From assembly GCF_007097485.1 (NCBI RefSeq), contig NZ_VKDE01000026.1, positions 1 through 64,000 of the forward strand: a DNA stretch of 64,000 nt. Reading direction: 5' to 3'. Each line of letters begins with the position of its first letter. Positions within the stretch are counted from its first letter, which is position 1. The stretch is from Carboxylicivirga sp. M1479. Its GTDB lineage: Bacteria; Bacteroidota; Bacteroidia; Bacteroidales; Marinilabiliaceae. The position numbers and the translations under genes were made by a program. The notes under the pieces were generated by a model that saw only the letters and a program-made list of their open reading frames with translations, was not told the origin of the DNA and did not search any database. Shown one piece after another: positions 1-8,010 of this stretch.

Positions 1-98
1 CACCATATCGTCAGGATTATATATGTCTTGATCCGAGAGAGAAAAATATTAATAGCTCCACTAATAAAGTGGCTTAAAAACTTGTAATTAATTAGAGT

Positions 99-208
99 AT
101 ATGAAACGACCATGTAAATTTGATTATCCAAATTTTCACACAAGGGGATGATAAAATTTACTTGAGAGTTCCATATGGCAAATGAAAGCAAATTATAATC
201 ATATGAAA
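99..208 (+). repeat. Dispersed structured leader repeat, left-edge copy
   Basis: This ~110-bp segment is nearly the same as 32022-32131 upstream of the hexuronate transporter, with about eight differences by eye. It holds an inverted repeat whose arms are AAATTTGATTATCC (about 117-130) and GGATGATAAAATTT (about 146-159). This is followed by GAGAGTTCCATATGG and, 22 nt further on, a second CATATG (CATATG at 172-177 and 200-205). The ATG at 101 opens a 16-codon frame beginning MKRPCK; the ATG at 202 opens only MKPS. Neither leads into the HAD gene at 308, so this copy may belong to something decayed or may be a solitary repeat. Basis: seen in sequence; function inferred. Confidence 0.7.
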
Positions 209-307
209 CCATCATGATTAAGCTTTAAATACACAGGGCTATGATTAAAGAATCTTTGTATGTGTTCTGTAAATCAGTCTTGTGTCTTGATACTAGTTTT
301 TAAAAAG

Positions 308-1003
308 ATGAAACAAAATATAAAAGTAATAGCATTTGATGCTGATGATACCTTATGGGTTAATGAAACCTTTTTTAGAGATGCGGAAAAGGTTTTTGCT
401 ACCATCATGAAGCCTTTCGCCAAAGCAGATGAGGTGTATCGTAAGTTGTATGAAGTAGAAATGAATAATATGTTGCTATACGGATATGGCATCAAGGGTT
501 TTATGCTGTCACTCATTGAAACCGCTAATGTTATTTCAAATAATCATGTATCAGCACAACAAATTGGTGAAATAATTGAGGTTGGAAAATCCATGCTTCA
601 AAAACCTGTTGAATTATTGGATGGAGTGGAGCAGGTATTAAAAAGTTTGCAAGGCGATTATCGATTAATTGTGGCGACCAAAGGTGATTTGTTGGATCAG
701 GAACGTAAACTGCGCAAGTCGGGTTTATTGCCCTATTTTCATCATATTGAAGTAATGAGCGATAAAACACCGAGCACCTACCAGGCTCTAATTAAGCACC
801 TCGATATCGAAAATCACGAACTGTTAATGGTGGGTAATTCACTCAAATCGGATATTCTGCCTGTATTGCAAATAGGTTCTTGGGGTGTACATGTGCCGTT
901 TCATACAACCTGGCATCACGAGGAAGTTAATGAACCTATTATTTCAGATCAATTTTATACACTAGGATCAATTATTGAATTAGAAGAACTAATGCAGGAT
1001 TAA
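308..1003 (+). CDS. HAD-family hydrolase (YjjG-like phosphatase)
   Basis: Cytoplasmic haloacid-dehalogenase superfamily hydrolase, probably a small-molecule phosphatase. Motif I is FDADDTLW near the N-terminus, with the nucleophilic Asp and acid/base Asp of DxDxT. A VATKGD stretch in the middle fits motif II, and MVGNSLKSDILP near the C-terminus fits the metal-binding motif IV. About 231 aa, normal for subfamily-I HADs with a helical cap. I chose ATG 308 because motif I starts 9 residues later; an in-frame ATG at 260 would add 16 residues unlike any HAD N-terminus. It stands alone between the left-edge repeat and a DUF2721 gene. The substrate cannot be told from sequence. Confidence 0.85.
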   Translation: MKQNIKVIAFDADDTLWVNETFFRDAEKVFATIMKPFAKADEVYRKLYEVEMNNMLLYGYGIKGFMLSLIETANVISNNHVSAQQIGEIIEVGKSMLQKPVELLDGVEQVLKSLQGDYRLIVATKGDLLDQERKLRKSGLLPYFHHIEVMSDKTPSTYQALIKHLDIENHELLMVGNSLKSDILPVLQIGSWGVHVPFHTTWHHEEVNEPIISDQFYTLGSIIELEELMQD

Positions 1004-1073
1004 TATTTGTTAAATGACTATTTACCGTCGAACAAAGCCCTTGTTTTAAGGTTTTGCATTAAAATTATAATGT

Positions 1074-1487
1074 ATGAACGCGCTCACTTTAACAACGCCA
1101 GCATTGCTTTTTTCTGCTGTATCATTGATCTTATTAGCTTATACCAATCGCTTTTTGGCATATGCTGCTTTAGTACGTCAATTATACGGCCAACTGCAAA
1201 GCAATTCTAACCAAGTATTGTTAGATCAAATAAGAAATCTGCGCAAGCGACTCTACCTTATCAAGAATATGCAATTATTAGGCGTAGCCAGCTTGATGTT
1301 TTGCGTATTATCCATGTTACTTATTTACATTGAGATTTTTGTGCCAGCCGCCTTTGCCTTTGGTTTAGGGCTGTTATTACTCATAATTTCATTGTTACTT
1401 TCAGGTTGGGAAATTAAGATTTCAGTACGTGCACTTGATTTGCACCTTATTGATATGGAGCATTTTAAGGATGATGCAAAAATGTAA
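1074..1487 (+). CDS. DUF2721 family membrane protein
   Basis: Small integral membrane protein of 137 aa resembling DUF2721. It has an N-terminal hydrophobic helix (PALLFSAVSLILLAYTNRFL), a cytoplasmic charged loop rich in Arg/Lys (about residues 45-62), and two further hydrophobic stretches (about 66-90 and 92-110). The 'LLFSAVSLILLAYTNRFLA' pattern is typical of the family. Function is unknown; no enzyme motif is visible. It follows the HAD gene by 70 bp on the same strand and may share its transcript. The 252-bp gap downstream holds a small palindrome (CATTT/AAATG near 1645-1665) but no recognised promoter. Confidence 0.7.
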   Translation: MNALTLTTPALLFSAVSLILLAYTNRFLAYAALVRQLYGQLQSNSNQVLLDQIRNLRKRLYLIKNMQLLGVASLMFCVLSMLLIYIEIFVPAAFAFGLGLLLLIISLLLSGWEIKISVRALDLHLIDMEHFKDDAKM

Positions 1488-1739
1488 TCAACAGTTATCG
1501 TTATTTTTAAATGTAGCGACCTTTGAGTTGCAAGTATTTTGTTGCTGAAAAGTTATCATATCAATGTTCCAGTAATCCGTAATTATCCTGTAGCTTTTAC
1601 AGAGCTTTTGGGTTTATTAACTTCTATTTAACGAGTGCTAGTCATTTTTTATCAAATGATAGACGTAATTTTGAACCTTTAATTTCTTGTTCAACAGAGG
1701 GAGTTAAAGATTATTTAAAATATTATTGAAATATACTAA

Positions 1740-3080
1740 ATGCAGAAAGATTTAACGAAAGGCCCAGTTCTTTCGAGTATTATAAAACTAGCGATACCAA
1801 TTATTGGATCATCCTTTATGCAGTTTGCCTATAATTTTACCGATATGCTATGGGTAGGTCAATTAGGCTCTAATGCTGTTGCTGCTGTTGGAACATCAGG
1901 TTTTTTTCTGCACATGGGCTGGGCATTTGCTTCGATTTTAATGGTTGGCAATAATATTGCCATATCTCAGGCAATTGGTAGAAATGACAATGAAGAAGCA
2001 CAAAATATAGCCATCAACGCCCTAATTGGTGTCTTTTTGTTAACCATAGTATACTTGTCGTTAATACAAGTAGGACACGTGCAGTTAATAGGGTTTTTTG
2101 AGTTGAATAATTTGGCAACCGAACAAATGGCTCATAGCTATTTGCGCTGGGCTTCAGTAGGGTTGTTTTTTATATTTACAACACGCTTATTTACCGGAAA
2201 TAGTAATGCAAGAGGAGATTCAAAAACCCCTTTTCAAATTACCTTAATTGGTGTGGTATTGAATATAATTCTGGATCCCATTTTTATTTTTGTTCTGGAT
2301 TTTGGAGTAACAGGTGCAGCAATGGCTACTTTACTGTCGCAACTAGTGGCAGCTGGTATTTTTGTAGTTCGACGGGCAAAAGCATTTTTAGGTATTAGTA
2401 AAGCGTGGTTAATCTCGCTTAAAAAGATGTTGCAATTGGCTCGTTTGGGCTTGCCGCCATCCATACAGTATATGATCTTTTCATTTATTGCTATTGTAAT
2501 GGCAAAAATTGTGGCTGGTTTTGGTAGTGATGCCATTGCAGCGCAAAAAATAGGTCTGCAAATCGAAGCCATGACATTTATGACTGTTGGCGGTTTAAAT
2601 GGTGCCATCATGTCGTTTACCGGGCAAAATTTTGGAGCTAAAAAACATAAGCGCATTCACAATGGCTATAAGTCGGGTTTATTATTGGCACTTGGTTTTG
2701 GCGCTTTTATGACTGTTCTATTTCTATTGTTTTCAGAAGAAATGGTTCGTTGGTTTGTTGATGAGGATACAACTGTTGTTATTGGTGCTGCCTACCTACG
2801 TATTGTTGGTTTGTCGCAAATTTTTATGTGTATTGAAATGATTGGTTCGGGAGTGATCAATGGAATTGGTAAAACGCGTTATCCGGCCACCATTAATATT
2901 TCTATGACCATTGTACGTGTGCCTTTGGCTCTTTGGCTATCGCAACCCCATCGATTGGGCGTTAATGGAATTTGGTATGCCATCTTAATTAGTACTTTTT
3001 TACGCGGAATACTTGTAACTTCAAGCTACTACTATTTAAATAATAAATGGTTAAAACATGTTCATGATGGAAGCAACTAA
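1740..3080 (+). CDS. MATE family efflux transporter
   Basis: Inner-membrane multidrug/toxin extrusion antiporter, about 446 aa with roughly 12 hydrophobic segments, the usual MATE size. Typical features are the N-terminal GPVLSSIIKLAIPIIGSSFM, the first-repeat motif NFTDMLWVGQLGSNAVAAVG, and GLPPSIQYMIFS opening the second half, followed by VGGLNGAIMSFTGQNFGA. It probably expels cationic compounds in exchange for Na+ or H+; the substrate is unknown. Its 3' end overlaps the gshAB reading frame by up to 23 bp, so the two genes are probably co-transcribed and translationally coupled. Whether the exporter handles a glutathione conjugate is speculation from adjacency. Confidence 0.9.
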   Translation: MQKDLTKGPVLSSIIKLAIPIIGSSFMQFAYNFTDMLWVGQLGSNAVAAVGTSGFFLHMGWAFASILMVGNNIAISQAIGRNDNEEAQNIAINALIGVFLLTIVYLSLIQVGHVQLIGFFELNNLATEQMAHSYLRWASVGLFFIFTTRLFTGNSNARGDSKTPFQITLIGVVLNIILDPIFIFVLDFGVTGAAMATLLSQLVAAGIFVVRRAKAFLGISKAWLISLKKMLQLARLGLPPSIQYMIFSFIAIVMAKIVAGFGSDAIAAQKIGLQIEAMTFMTVGGLNGAIMSFTGQNFGAKKHKRIHNGYKSGLLLALGFGAFMTVLFLLFSEEMVRWFVDEDTTVVIGAAYLRIVGLSQIFMCIEMIGSGVINGIGKTRYPATINISMTIVRVPLALWLSQPHRLGVNGIWYAILISTFLRGILVTSSYYYLNNKWLKHVHDGSN

Positions 3081-5382
3081 TATAAATATTGATGATGTTA
3101 TTTCTCAAAATGCAAGCTCTCGATTATTTGAAGGAGGCTTTGGCTTTGAGAAAGAAAATGTACGTGTTACTTTAAATGGAGAGTTAGCGCAAACGCCTCA
3201 TCCTGCTGTTTTTGGCAATAAAAGGGAGCATCCGTATATAACCACTGATTTTTCCGAAAGTCAGGTTGAAATGATTACGCCAGTTCGCCATAGCGTTGAT
3301 GAAGCTATCGGCTTCTTAGAAACCTTGCACGATGAGGTGTCTTTAAATTTGGATAATGAGCTGCTTTGGCCACAAAGTACACCTCCCATTTTACCTGAAC
3401 AAGAAACTGATATACCAATTGCTAAATTTGATAATCAAGGGTCTGAAATGGAGGCCTATCGTAATTATTTGGCCGAGAACTATGGTCGTAAAAAGCAGCT
3501 TTTGTCTGGCGTTCATTTCAATATTTCGTTCGATGAAGTGGTTTTAAAGCAATTGTACAAAACGTCAGAAGATAGTGCTTTTTCTTACGAGCAGTTTAGG
3601 GAGCAGGTATACCTTAAATCGTTGCGTAATTTTAAAAGATACCGGTGGTTTTTAATCGCTTTATTGGGGAATAGTCCAGTGGTACACAGTAGCTATGCCA
3701 ATGAGTGCGTTAGGCATTTACCCAAGTTAAAAGACGACTCATATCGATTGATGCATGCAGGCTCTATGCGCAATAGCATGTGCGGATATCGCAACAAAGA
3801 GAACTTGTGTTTGAACTATAATACCTTTAAAGATTATCATCAAAGCGTGGATGATGCGATTGAAAAAGGATTAATTTCTCAACCAAAGGAAAATTACGCC
3901 AGTATTCGTATTAAGTCACTCGATGAAGGAGAAACAATCTCACACCTTGAAATACGTTTACTTGATCTTAATCCCTTTGTTAAGTCAGGGGTTGATGTGC
4001 ATCATGCACGCATAATTCATCAGTTTTTAGTGTATTGTTTATTAAAGCCAGAGTTGAATGTGTTTGATATAAAAACGCAAGACAGGGCTTATGCCAATCA
4101 TGAGCAAGCTGCATCTTTTATAATGGATGAAAATGCCTTTATTATTGCTGATGATGGAAAGCAGTTGCCCATGCAAAAAGCAATTGAATTGGTATTGAAT
4201 GAGATTGAACACTATACACTTAAGTATTTGGATGAAAAGTATCAGCATAGTTTTGCTGAGCTAAAGCGCATGGTTGTAGATCCGACTCTGCGACCAGCCG
4301 TTAGAATGCTTAAAGAATTAAAGTCGCATGCATTTGTTGACTGGACCCTGAATAAGGCGAAACTATATTTGCAAGAAAGTGTCAGTAAGACTTATAATTT
4401 TTGGGGTTTGGAGGATATGGAGTTATCAACACAGCTAATAATGCGCGAGGCTCTTATCAGAGGAGTGGAGATGCAGGTTATGGATAAGCTCGAAAACTTT
4501 ATCAAACTCTCAAAAAATGGAAAAACTGAATTTGTTATGCAGGCCACCCGTACTTCATTGGATAACTACGTGAGTGTACTGTTGATGGAGAATAAGGTAA
4601 TGACAAAAAAAGTGTTGCAGTCGGCTGGGATTAATGCTCCCGAAGGCCTGGAATTTATTGATGCTAATACTGCACATTCTGCTTTTGATTATTTTAGTGG
4701 GCAAGCCATCGTAATTAAACCGAAGTCAACCAATTTTGGCTTGGGTATTACTATTTTAAAGCAGAACGATGACAAACAGCTATTTGAAAGAGCTGTAGCA
4801 ATTGCATTTGAACACGACAGCACAATTTTGGTTGAGAAATTTATCAGCGGAAAAGAATATCGTATGTTTCTTATTAATGATGAGTTGGTTGGTATTTTAC
4901 ATCGGGTGCCTGCCAATGTAATCGGTAATGGGCAACTTTCAATTGGCCAGCTTATTAGCAAGAAGAACAAAGATCCGCTCAGAGGGAAGGGCTATAAGTC
5001 GCCTCTGGAAAAGATTGCCATGGGAGAGGCCGAAGCCATGTTTTTACAAACACAAGGTTTGGATTTCGATTCTGTTCCAGCTGATGGAGTAACCATTTAT
5101 TTGCGCGAAAACTCAAACATAAGTACTGGTGGAGATAGTATTGATTTTACTGATGATGTGCACGAATCGTATAAAGAAATTGCCGTTGAGGCAGCCAAAG
5201 CTTTAAATGTAAAAGTTACCGGCTTAGATATGATGATTGACGATATATCAAAACCGGCAACGCAATCTAATTACTCAATAATTGAGATGAATTTTAACCC
5301 TGCTATTCACATACATTGTCATCCGTATATTGGTAAAAACAGACGATTAAATGCTAAAATGCTGGATGCTTTGGGTTTTTGA
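3058..5382 (+). CDS. gshAB: Bifunctional glutamate-cysteine ligase/glutathione synthetase
   Basis: Fused enzyme (also called GshF) making glutathione from Glu, Cys and Gly in two ATP-dependent steps in the cytoplasm. 774 aa, close to the family's ~750. The N-terminal half is a proteobacterial-type gamma-glutamylcysteine ligase: FEGGFGFEKENVRV near the start, ITTDFSESQVEMITPV at about 61-76, and SMRNSMCGYRNK in the middle. The C-terminal half is an ATP-grasp domain: AIVIKPKSTNFGLGI, ILVEKFISGKEYRMFLI, and the terminal NYSIIEMNFNPAIHIHCHP. Possible starts are ATG 3058, 3064 and 3067; all overlap the MATE gene, and which is used cannot be decided here. No separate gshA or gshB is in the window. 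Confidence 0.93.
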   Translation: MFMMEATNINIDDVISQNASSRLFEGGFGFEKENVRVTLNGELAQTPHPAVFGNKREHPYITTDFSESQVEMITPVRHSVDEAIGFLETLHDEVSLNLDNELLWPQSTPPILPEQETDIPIAKFDNQGSEMEAYRNYLAENYGRKKQLLSGVHFNISFDEVVLKQLYKTSEDSAFSYEQFREQVYLKSLRNFKRYRWFLIALLGNSPVVHSSYANECVRHLPKLKDDSYRLMHAGSMRNSMCGYRNKENLCLNYNTFKDYHQSVDDAIEKGLISQPKENYASIRIKSLDEGETISHLEIRLLDLNPFVKSGVDVHHARIIHQFLVYCLLKPELNVFDIKTQDRAYANHEQAASFIMDENAFIIADDGKQLPMQKAIELVLNEIEHYTLKYLDEKYQHSFAELKRMVVDPTLRPAVRMLKELKSHAFVDWTLNKAKLYLQESVSKTYNFWGLEDMELSTQLIMREALIRGVEMQVMDKLENFIKLSKNGKTEFVMQATRTSLDNYVSVLLMENKVMTKKVLQSAGINAPEGLEFIDANTAHSAFDYFSGQAIVIKPKSTNFGLGITILKQNDDKQLFERAVAIAFEHDSTILVEKFISGKEYRMFLINDELVGILHRVPANVIGNGQLSIGQLISKKNKDPLRGKGYKSPLEKIAMGEAEAMFLQTQGLDFDSVPADGVTIYLRENSNISTGGDSIDFTDDVHESYKEIAVEAAKALNVKVTGLDMMIDDISKPATQSNYSIIEMNFNPAIHIHCHPYIGKNRRLNAKMLDALGF

Positions 5383-5430
5383 TTGTATCAGTTAATGAAC
5401 GCATACTCATTGTAGAAATGCATTAACAGC

Positions 5431-6297
5431 TTAATGGTTGATATGCTTAGCGTAAAATTTGTACGATAGTAATTTGTAATATAGTTTGGCAACTAAAAAG
5501 TCAGGGGCGTGTAATCCGTCAATTGGTGCAAACTCAACAATATCGAACCCAACTACATTTTTACGTTCAAATACCTTTTTTAGATAGCGTATCGTTGTGT
5601 CCCAGCTTAGGCCCCCAGGTTCTGGTGTTCCTGTTGAAGGCATAATAGATGGGTCAAGAGCATCAAGATCGATGGTAAGATAAACATCATTCGTCATTAA
5701 GTCGATGCTCTCGTTCATCCAGGTTTCTGTTCCGTACATCTCTTCAGCAAAAAAGCATTTTTCTTTATTCAAATATTGCTTTTCGCTAACATCCATGCTT
5801 CTAATTCCCAGCTGAATTAGGTTACTGGTTTTAGATGCTTTATGCATGGCACAGGCATGGTTGTATTCGCTTCCCAAATAGCTTGATCGTAAATCAGAAT
5901 GAGCATCCAATTGTAATACAGTCAGGTTATTGTATTTATTTTGATACGCTTCAATAATGCCAATGCTAACGGAATGCTCGCCACCAAAAAATGTCAGAAA
6001 CTTATTCAGTTTAAGCAGTTCTGTGGTTTTGTTCTGTACCTGTTCGTACATCTGTTCAGGACTAGTGAAATTTGTTAGTTCAGGAAGTATATGAATGCCT
6101 TTTTTATATACTTCAGAGTCCGTTTCAATGTCGTAAAACTCCAGGTTAGGAACTGTGTTCATGAATGTATCAAATCCTTTGTCGGCTCCCTTGCCCCATG
6201 TGCTTGTGCCATCGTATGGAATGGATTGTAATAAAATTTGAGCATCCTGTAGCTCAATAATCTCATCGCCGTAATCCCCAAAAACTTTATTCATCAT
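5431..6297 (-). CDS. speB: Agmatinase (ureohydrolase family)
   Basis: Ureohydrolase that splits agmatine into putrescine and urea, with a binuclear Mn site. The metal ligands are visible: H108 in GGEHS, D131/H133/D135 in LDAHSDL, and D210/D212 in TIDLDALDP. SMPSTGTPEPGG-type substrate-loop sequence follows (here MPSTGTPEPGGLSW). 288 aa, the normal length. It overlaps the 3' end of the upstream arginine decarboxylase gene by 11 bp on the same strand, so the pair forms a compact operon for arginine to putrescine. Convergent with gshAB, with only 48 bp between the stops. Formiminoglutamase or guanidinobutyrase are possible alternatives, but the decarboxylase partner favours agmatine. Confidence 0.9.
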   Translation of the reverse strand: MMNKVFGDYGDEIIELQDAQILLQSIPYDGTSTWGKGADKGFDTFMNTVPNLEFYDIETDSEVYKKGIHILPELTNFTSPEQMYEQVQNKTTELLKLNKFLTFFGGEHSVSIGIIEAYQNKYNNLTVLQLDAHSDLRSSYLGSEYNHACAMHKASKTSNLIQLGIRSMDVSEKQYLNKEKCFFAEEMYGTETWMNESIDLMTNDVYLTIDLDALDPSIMPSTGTPEPGGLSWDTTIRYLKKVFERKNVVGFDIVEFAPIDGLHAPDFLVAKLYYKLLSYKFYAKHINH

Positions 6298-7705
6298 CCT
6301 GCTCTAAATAGCCTAATATATTTAACATCTCATTTACCGATTGCTCCTCTCGGTATACCGTATCAACAATGTTTCCAGTATCATCGCGATCAATAATCAC
6401 ATGTTTAGGCGCTGGTATAAGGCAGTGTTTTATTCCGCCATATCCACTAACCGAATCTTGATAGGCACCCGTGTGAAAGAAACCTAAGTACAAAGGTTCT
6501 TTGTCATTATCGTCATATTTAGGAAGTAAAACATCCTGGTTGAAGTCTTCAGAGTTATAATAGTCGGAATGATCACAGCTAATACCTCCTATGTTCACTC
6601 TACCGTACTCATTGTGCCACTTGTTAACTGGTAGTAAAATAAATTTCTCTTGAATTGACCATGCATCCGGGATTGTATTCATTAAACTATTGTTGATGAT
6701 GTACCAGTTTTCATTGTCGTTTTGCTGTTTTTGTTCAAGTACTTCAAAAATTATTGCTCCCGACTCACCAACAGTGTACTTACCAAACTCGGTGTATATA
6801 TTTGGCTCCATTACATTGCCCTTGGTACATGCAGCTTTTATATTGGCTATAATCTCATGTATCATGTACTCGTAATTGTACTCAAAACCTAAATGATTAC
6901 GTATAGGAAAACCTCCACCTAAATTAAATGATTCAAGGTCGGGACTTTCTTTTTTAAGCTCTACATACAGGTTAAGGGCTTTTTGAAATTCTCCCCAGTA
7001 ATAAGGTGTATCCTTAATGCCTGAATCAACAAAAAAGTGAAGCATCTTTAGCTCTACATTTTCATTATCCTTTATTTTCTCATTGAAAAAATCGATGATA
7101 ACATTTTGCGGAATGCCAAGACGAGAGGTGTAGTAGGCTGATTGTGGTTCTTCGTTAATAGCCATTCGAATACCAATCTTTAATTTTTGATTGGCACTTT
7201 GTTTAAGCAAGCGGTCGTACTCATTAATACTGTCCAGTATAATTATTGAGTTTGTAAAACCAAATTCTTGCAGTTTTATAATCTTTTTTAGATAGCCATC
7301 TGTTTTATAACCATTATGAATCGTAACAATATCTTTATTGATTTTACCTTTTTTATGTAGGTAAAGAATCAAATCAATGTCGAAAGAGGAAGAGGTTTCG
7401 ATATCAACATTTTGTTTTAGAGCTTCGTTAATTACATGGTTAAAGTGATTGCATTTTGTGCAATAGCAAAAATTGTATTCACCTTGATACGCATTGTTCT
7501 TAATGGCTCTGTTAAACAGGTTGCGTGCTTTTTTAATTTGGTCACCTATCTTTGGTAAATAGATAAATCGAAATGGTGTACCATACTTCTCTATAAGGTA
7601 TTTGAGTGATACGCCATGGAATGTTAAGTAATCTTTTTTGAGGTCAAACCCTTCCTGAGGAAAGTAAAAACTTTGCTCTATTAAATCAAAATATGTGTTT
7701 TTCAT
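6287..7705 (-). CDS. speA: Arginine decarboxylase, PLP fold-type III (short form)
   Basis: PLP-dependent decarboxylase converting arginine to agmatine for the adjacent agmatinase. 472 aa, clearly shorter than the ~630-aa enterobacterial SpeA and like the compact form paired with agmatinase in many Bacteroidota. The PLP lysine is K84 in CYCTKCNHF. A glycine-rich phosphate-binding loop NLGGGFPIRNH lies in the middle, and GFFHTGAYQDSVSG near the C-terminus matches the alanine-racemase-like C-terminal domain. Start at the ATG read from 7705, which forms the 3' arm of the leader hairpin described at 7703-7765. The gene symbol is by function; carboxynorspermidine or diaminopimelate decarboxylase are less likely given speB next door. 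Confidence 0.82.
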   Translation of the reverse strand: MKNTYFDLIEQSFYFPQEGFDLKKDYLTFHGVSLKYLIEKYGTPFRFIYLPKIGDQIKKARNLFNRAIKNNAYQGEYNFCYCTKCNHFNHVINEALKQNVDIETSSSFDIDLILYLHKKGKINKDIVTIHNGYKTDGYLKKIIKLQEFGFTNSIIILDSINEYDRLLKQSANQKLKIGIRMAINEEPQSAYYTSRLGIPQNVIIDFFNEKIKDNENVELKMLHFFVDSGIKDTPYYWGEFQKALNLYVELKKESPDLESFNLGGGFPIRNHLGFEYNYEYMIHEIIANIKAACTKGNVMEPNIYTEFGKYTVGESGAIIFEVLEQKQQNDNENWYIINNSLMNTIPDAWSIQEKFILLPVNKWHNEYGRVNIGGISCDHSDYYNSEDFNQDVLLPKYDDNDKEPLYLGFFHTGAYQDSVSGYGGIKHCLIPAPKHVIIDRDDTGNIVDTVYREEQSVNEMLNILGYLEQDDE

Positions 7706-7765
7706 GTGGAGTTTTTCTTTCTATTATCACATGGAACTCTAACGGAATTTTAATCATTAACAGTG
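7703..7765 (-). promoter_or_regulatory. Structured leader module of speA (start-codon hairpin)
   Basis: Read on the minus strand, the leader contains an AT-rich inverted repeat (TAATCA...TGATTA) followed by AGAGTTCCATGTG. After 19 nt of A-rich spacer comes CACATG, whose ATG is the speA start. CATGTG (7733 to 7728) and CACATG (7708 to 7703) are perfect inverted repeats, so the start codon would be paired. The same arrangement precedes the transporter at 32216 and, in weaker form, the GH3 gene at 18103. What is seen is the inverted repeat and the shared sequence; translational control is inferred. Confidence 0.55.
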
Positions 7766-8010
7766 ATTATCTATTAAGATGAAAATTTGCGCCTTTGTTT
7801 TGTATTAAAGATCCCAAGTACGATTCTACATTTATTTGTGTGCGCGAATTTATTCAATTTACAAATAATATTTTGCAAGTGCAGAAATGATTTTTTTTGA
7901 TTCTTTAATCTATGCTTGCTGTTATATAAGGTGTCTACAGATCTAATAGCTATATTTGCATTCAGTTCTATAAAATCAACTCATCAGTTTAAGTCAATAC
8001 TAATATTATC
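7706..8010. other. Divergent intergenic region between speA and mnmE
   Basis: 305 bp shared by two divergent genes. The speA side holds the structured leader module. The mnmE side holds a perfect Bacteroidota -7 box (TATATTTG, 7951-7958), about 50 bp before the ATG. A T-run at about 7891-7898 and otherwise AT-rich sequence fill the middle. No small ORF or RNA gene was recognised. Confidence 0.6.
7951..7958 (+). promoter_or_regulatory. Putative -7 box of the mnmE promoter
   Basis: TATATTTG matches the Bacteroidota housekeeping -7 consensus TAnnTTTG exactly. No TTG -33 element sits at the expected spacing, which weakens the call. Transcription would start near 7965, giving a leader of about 45 nt before mnmE. 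Confidence 0.45.

Noticed and set aside
1007-1210. 67-codon frame overlapping DUF2721
   Set aside because: Out-of-frame shadow; the DUF2721 frame has the membrane-protein signature.
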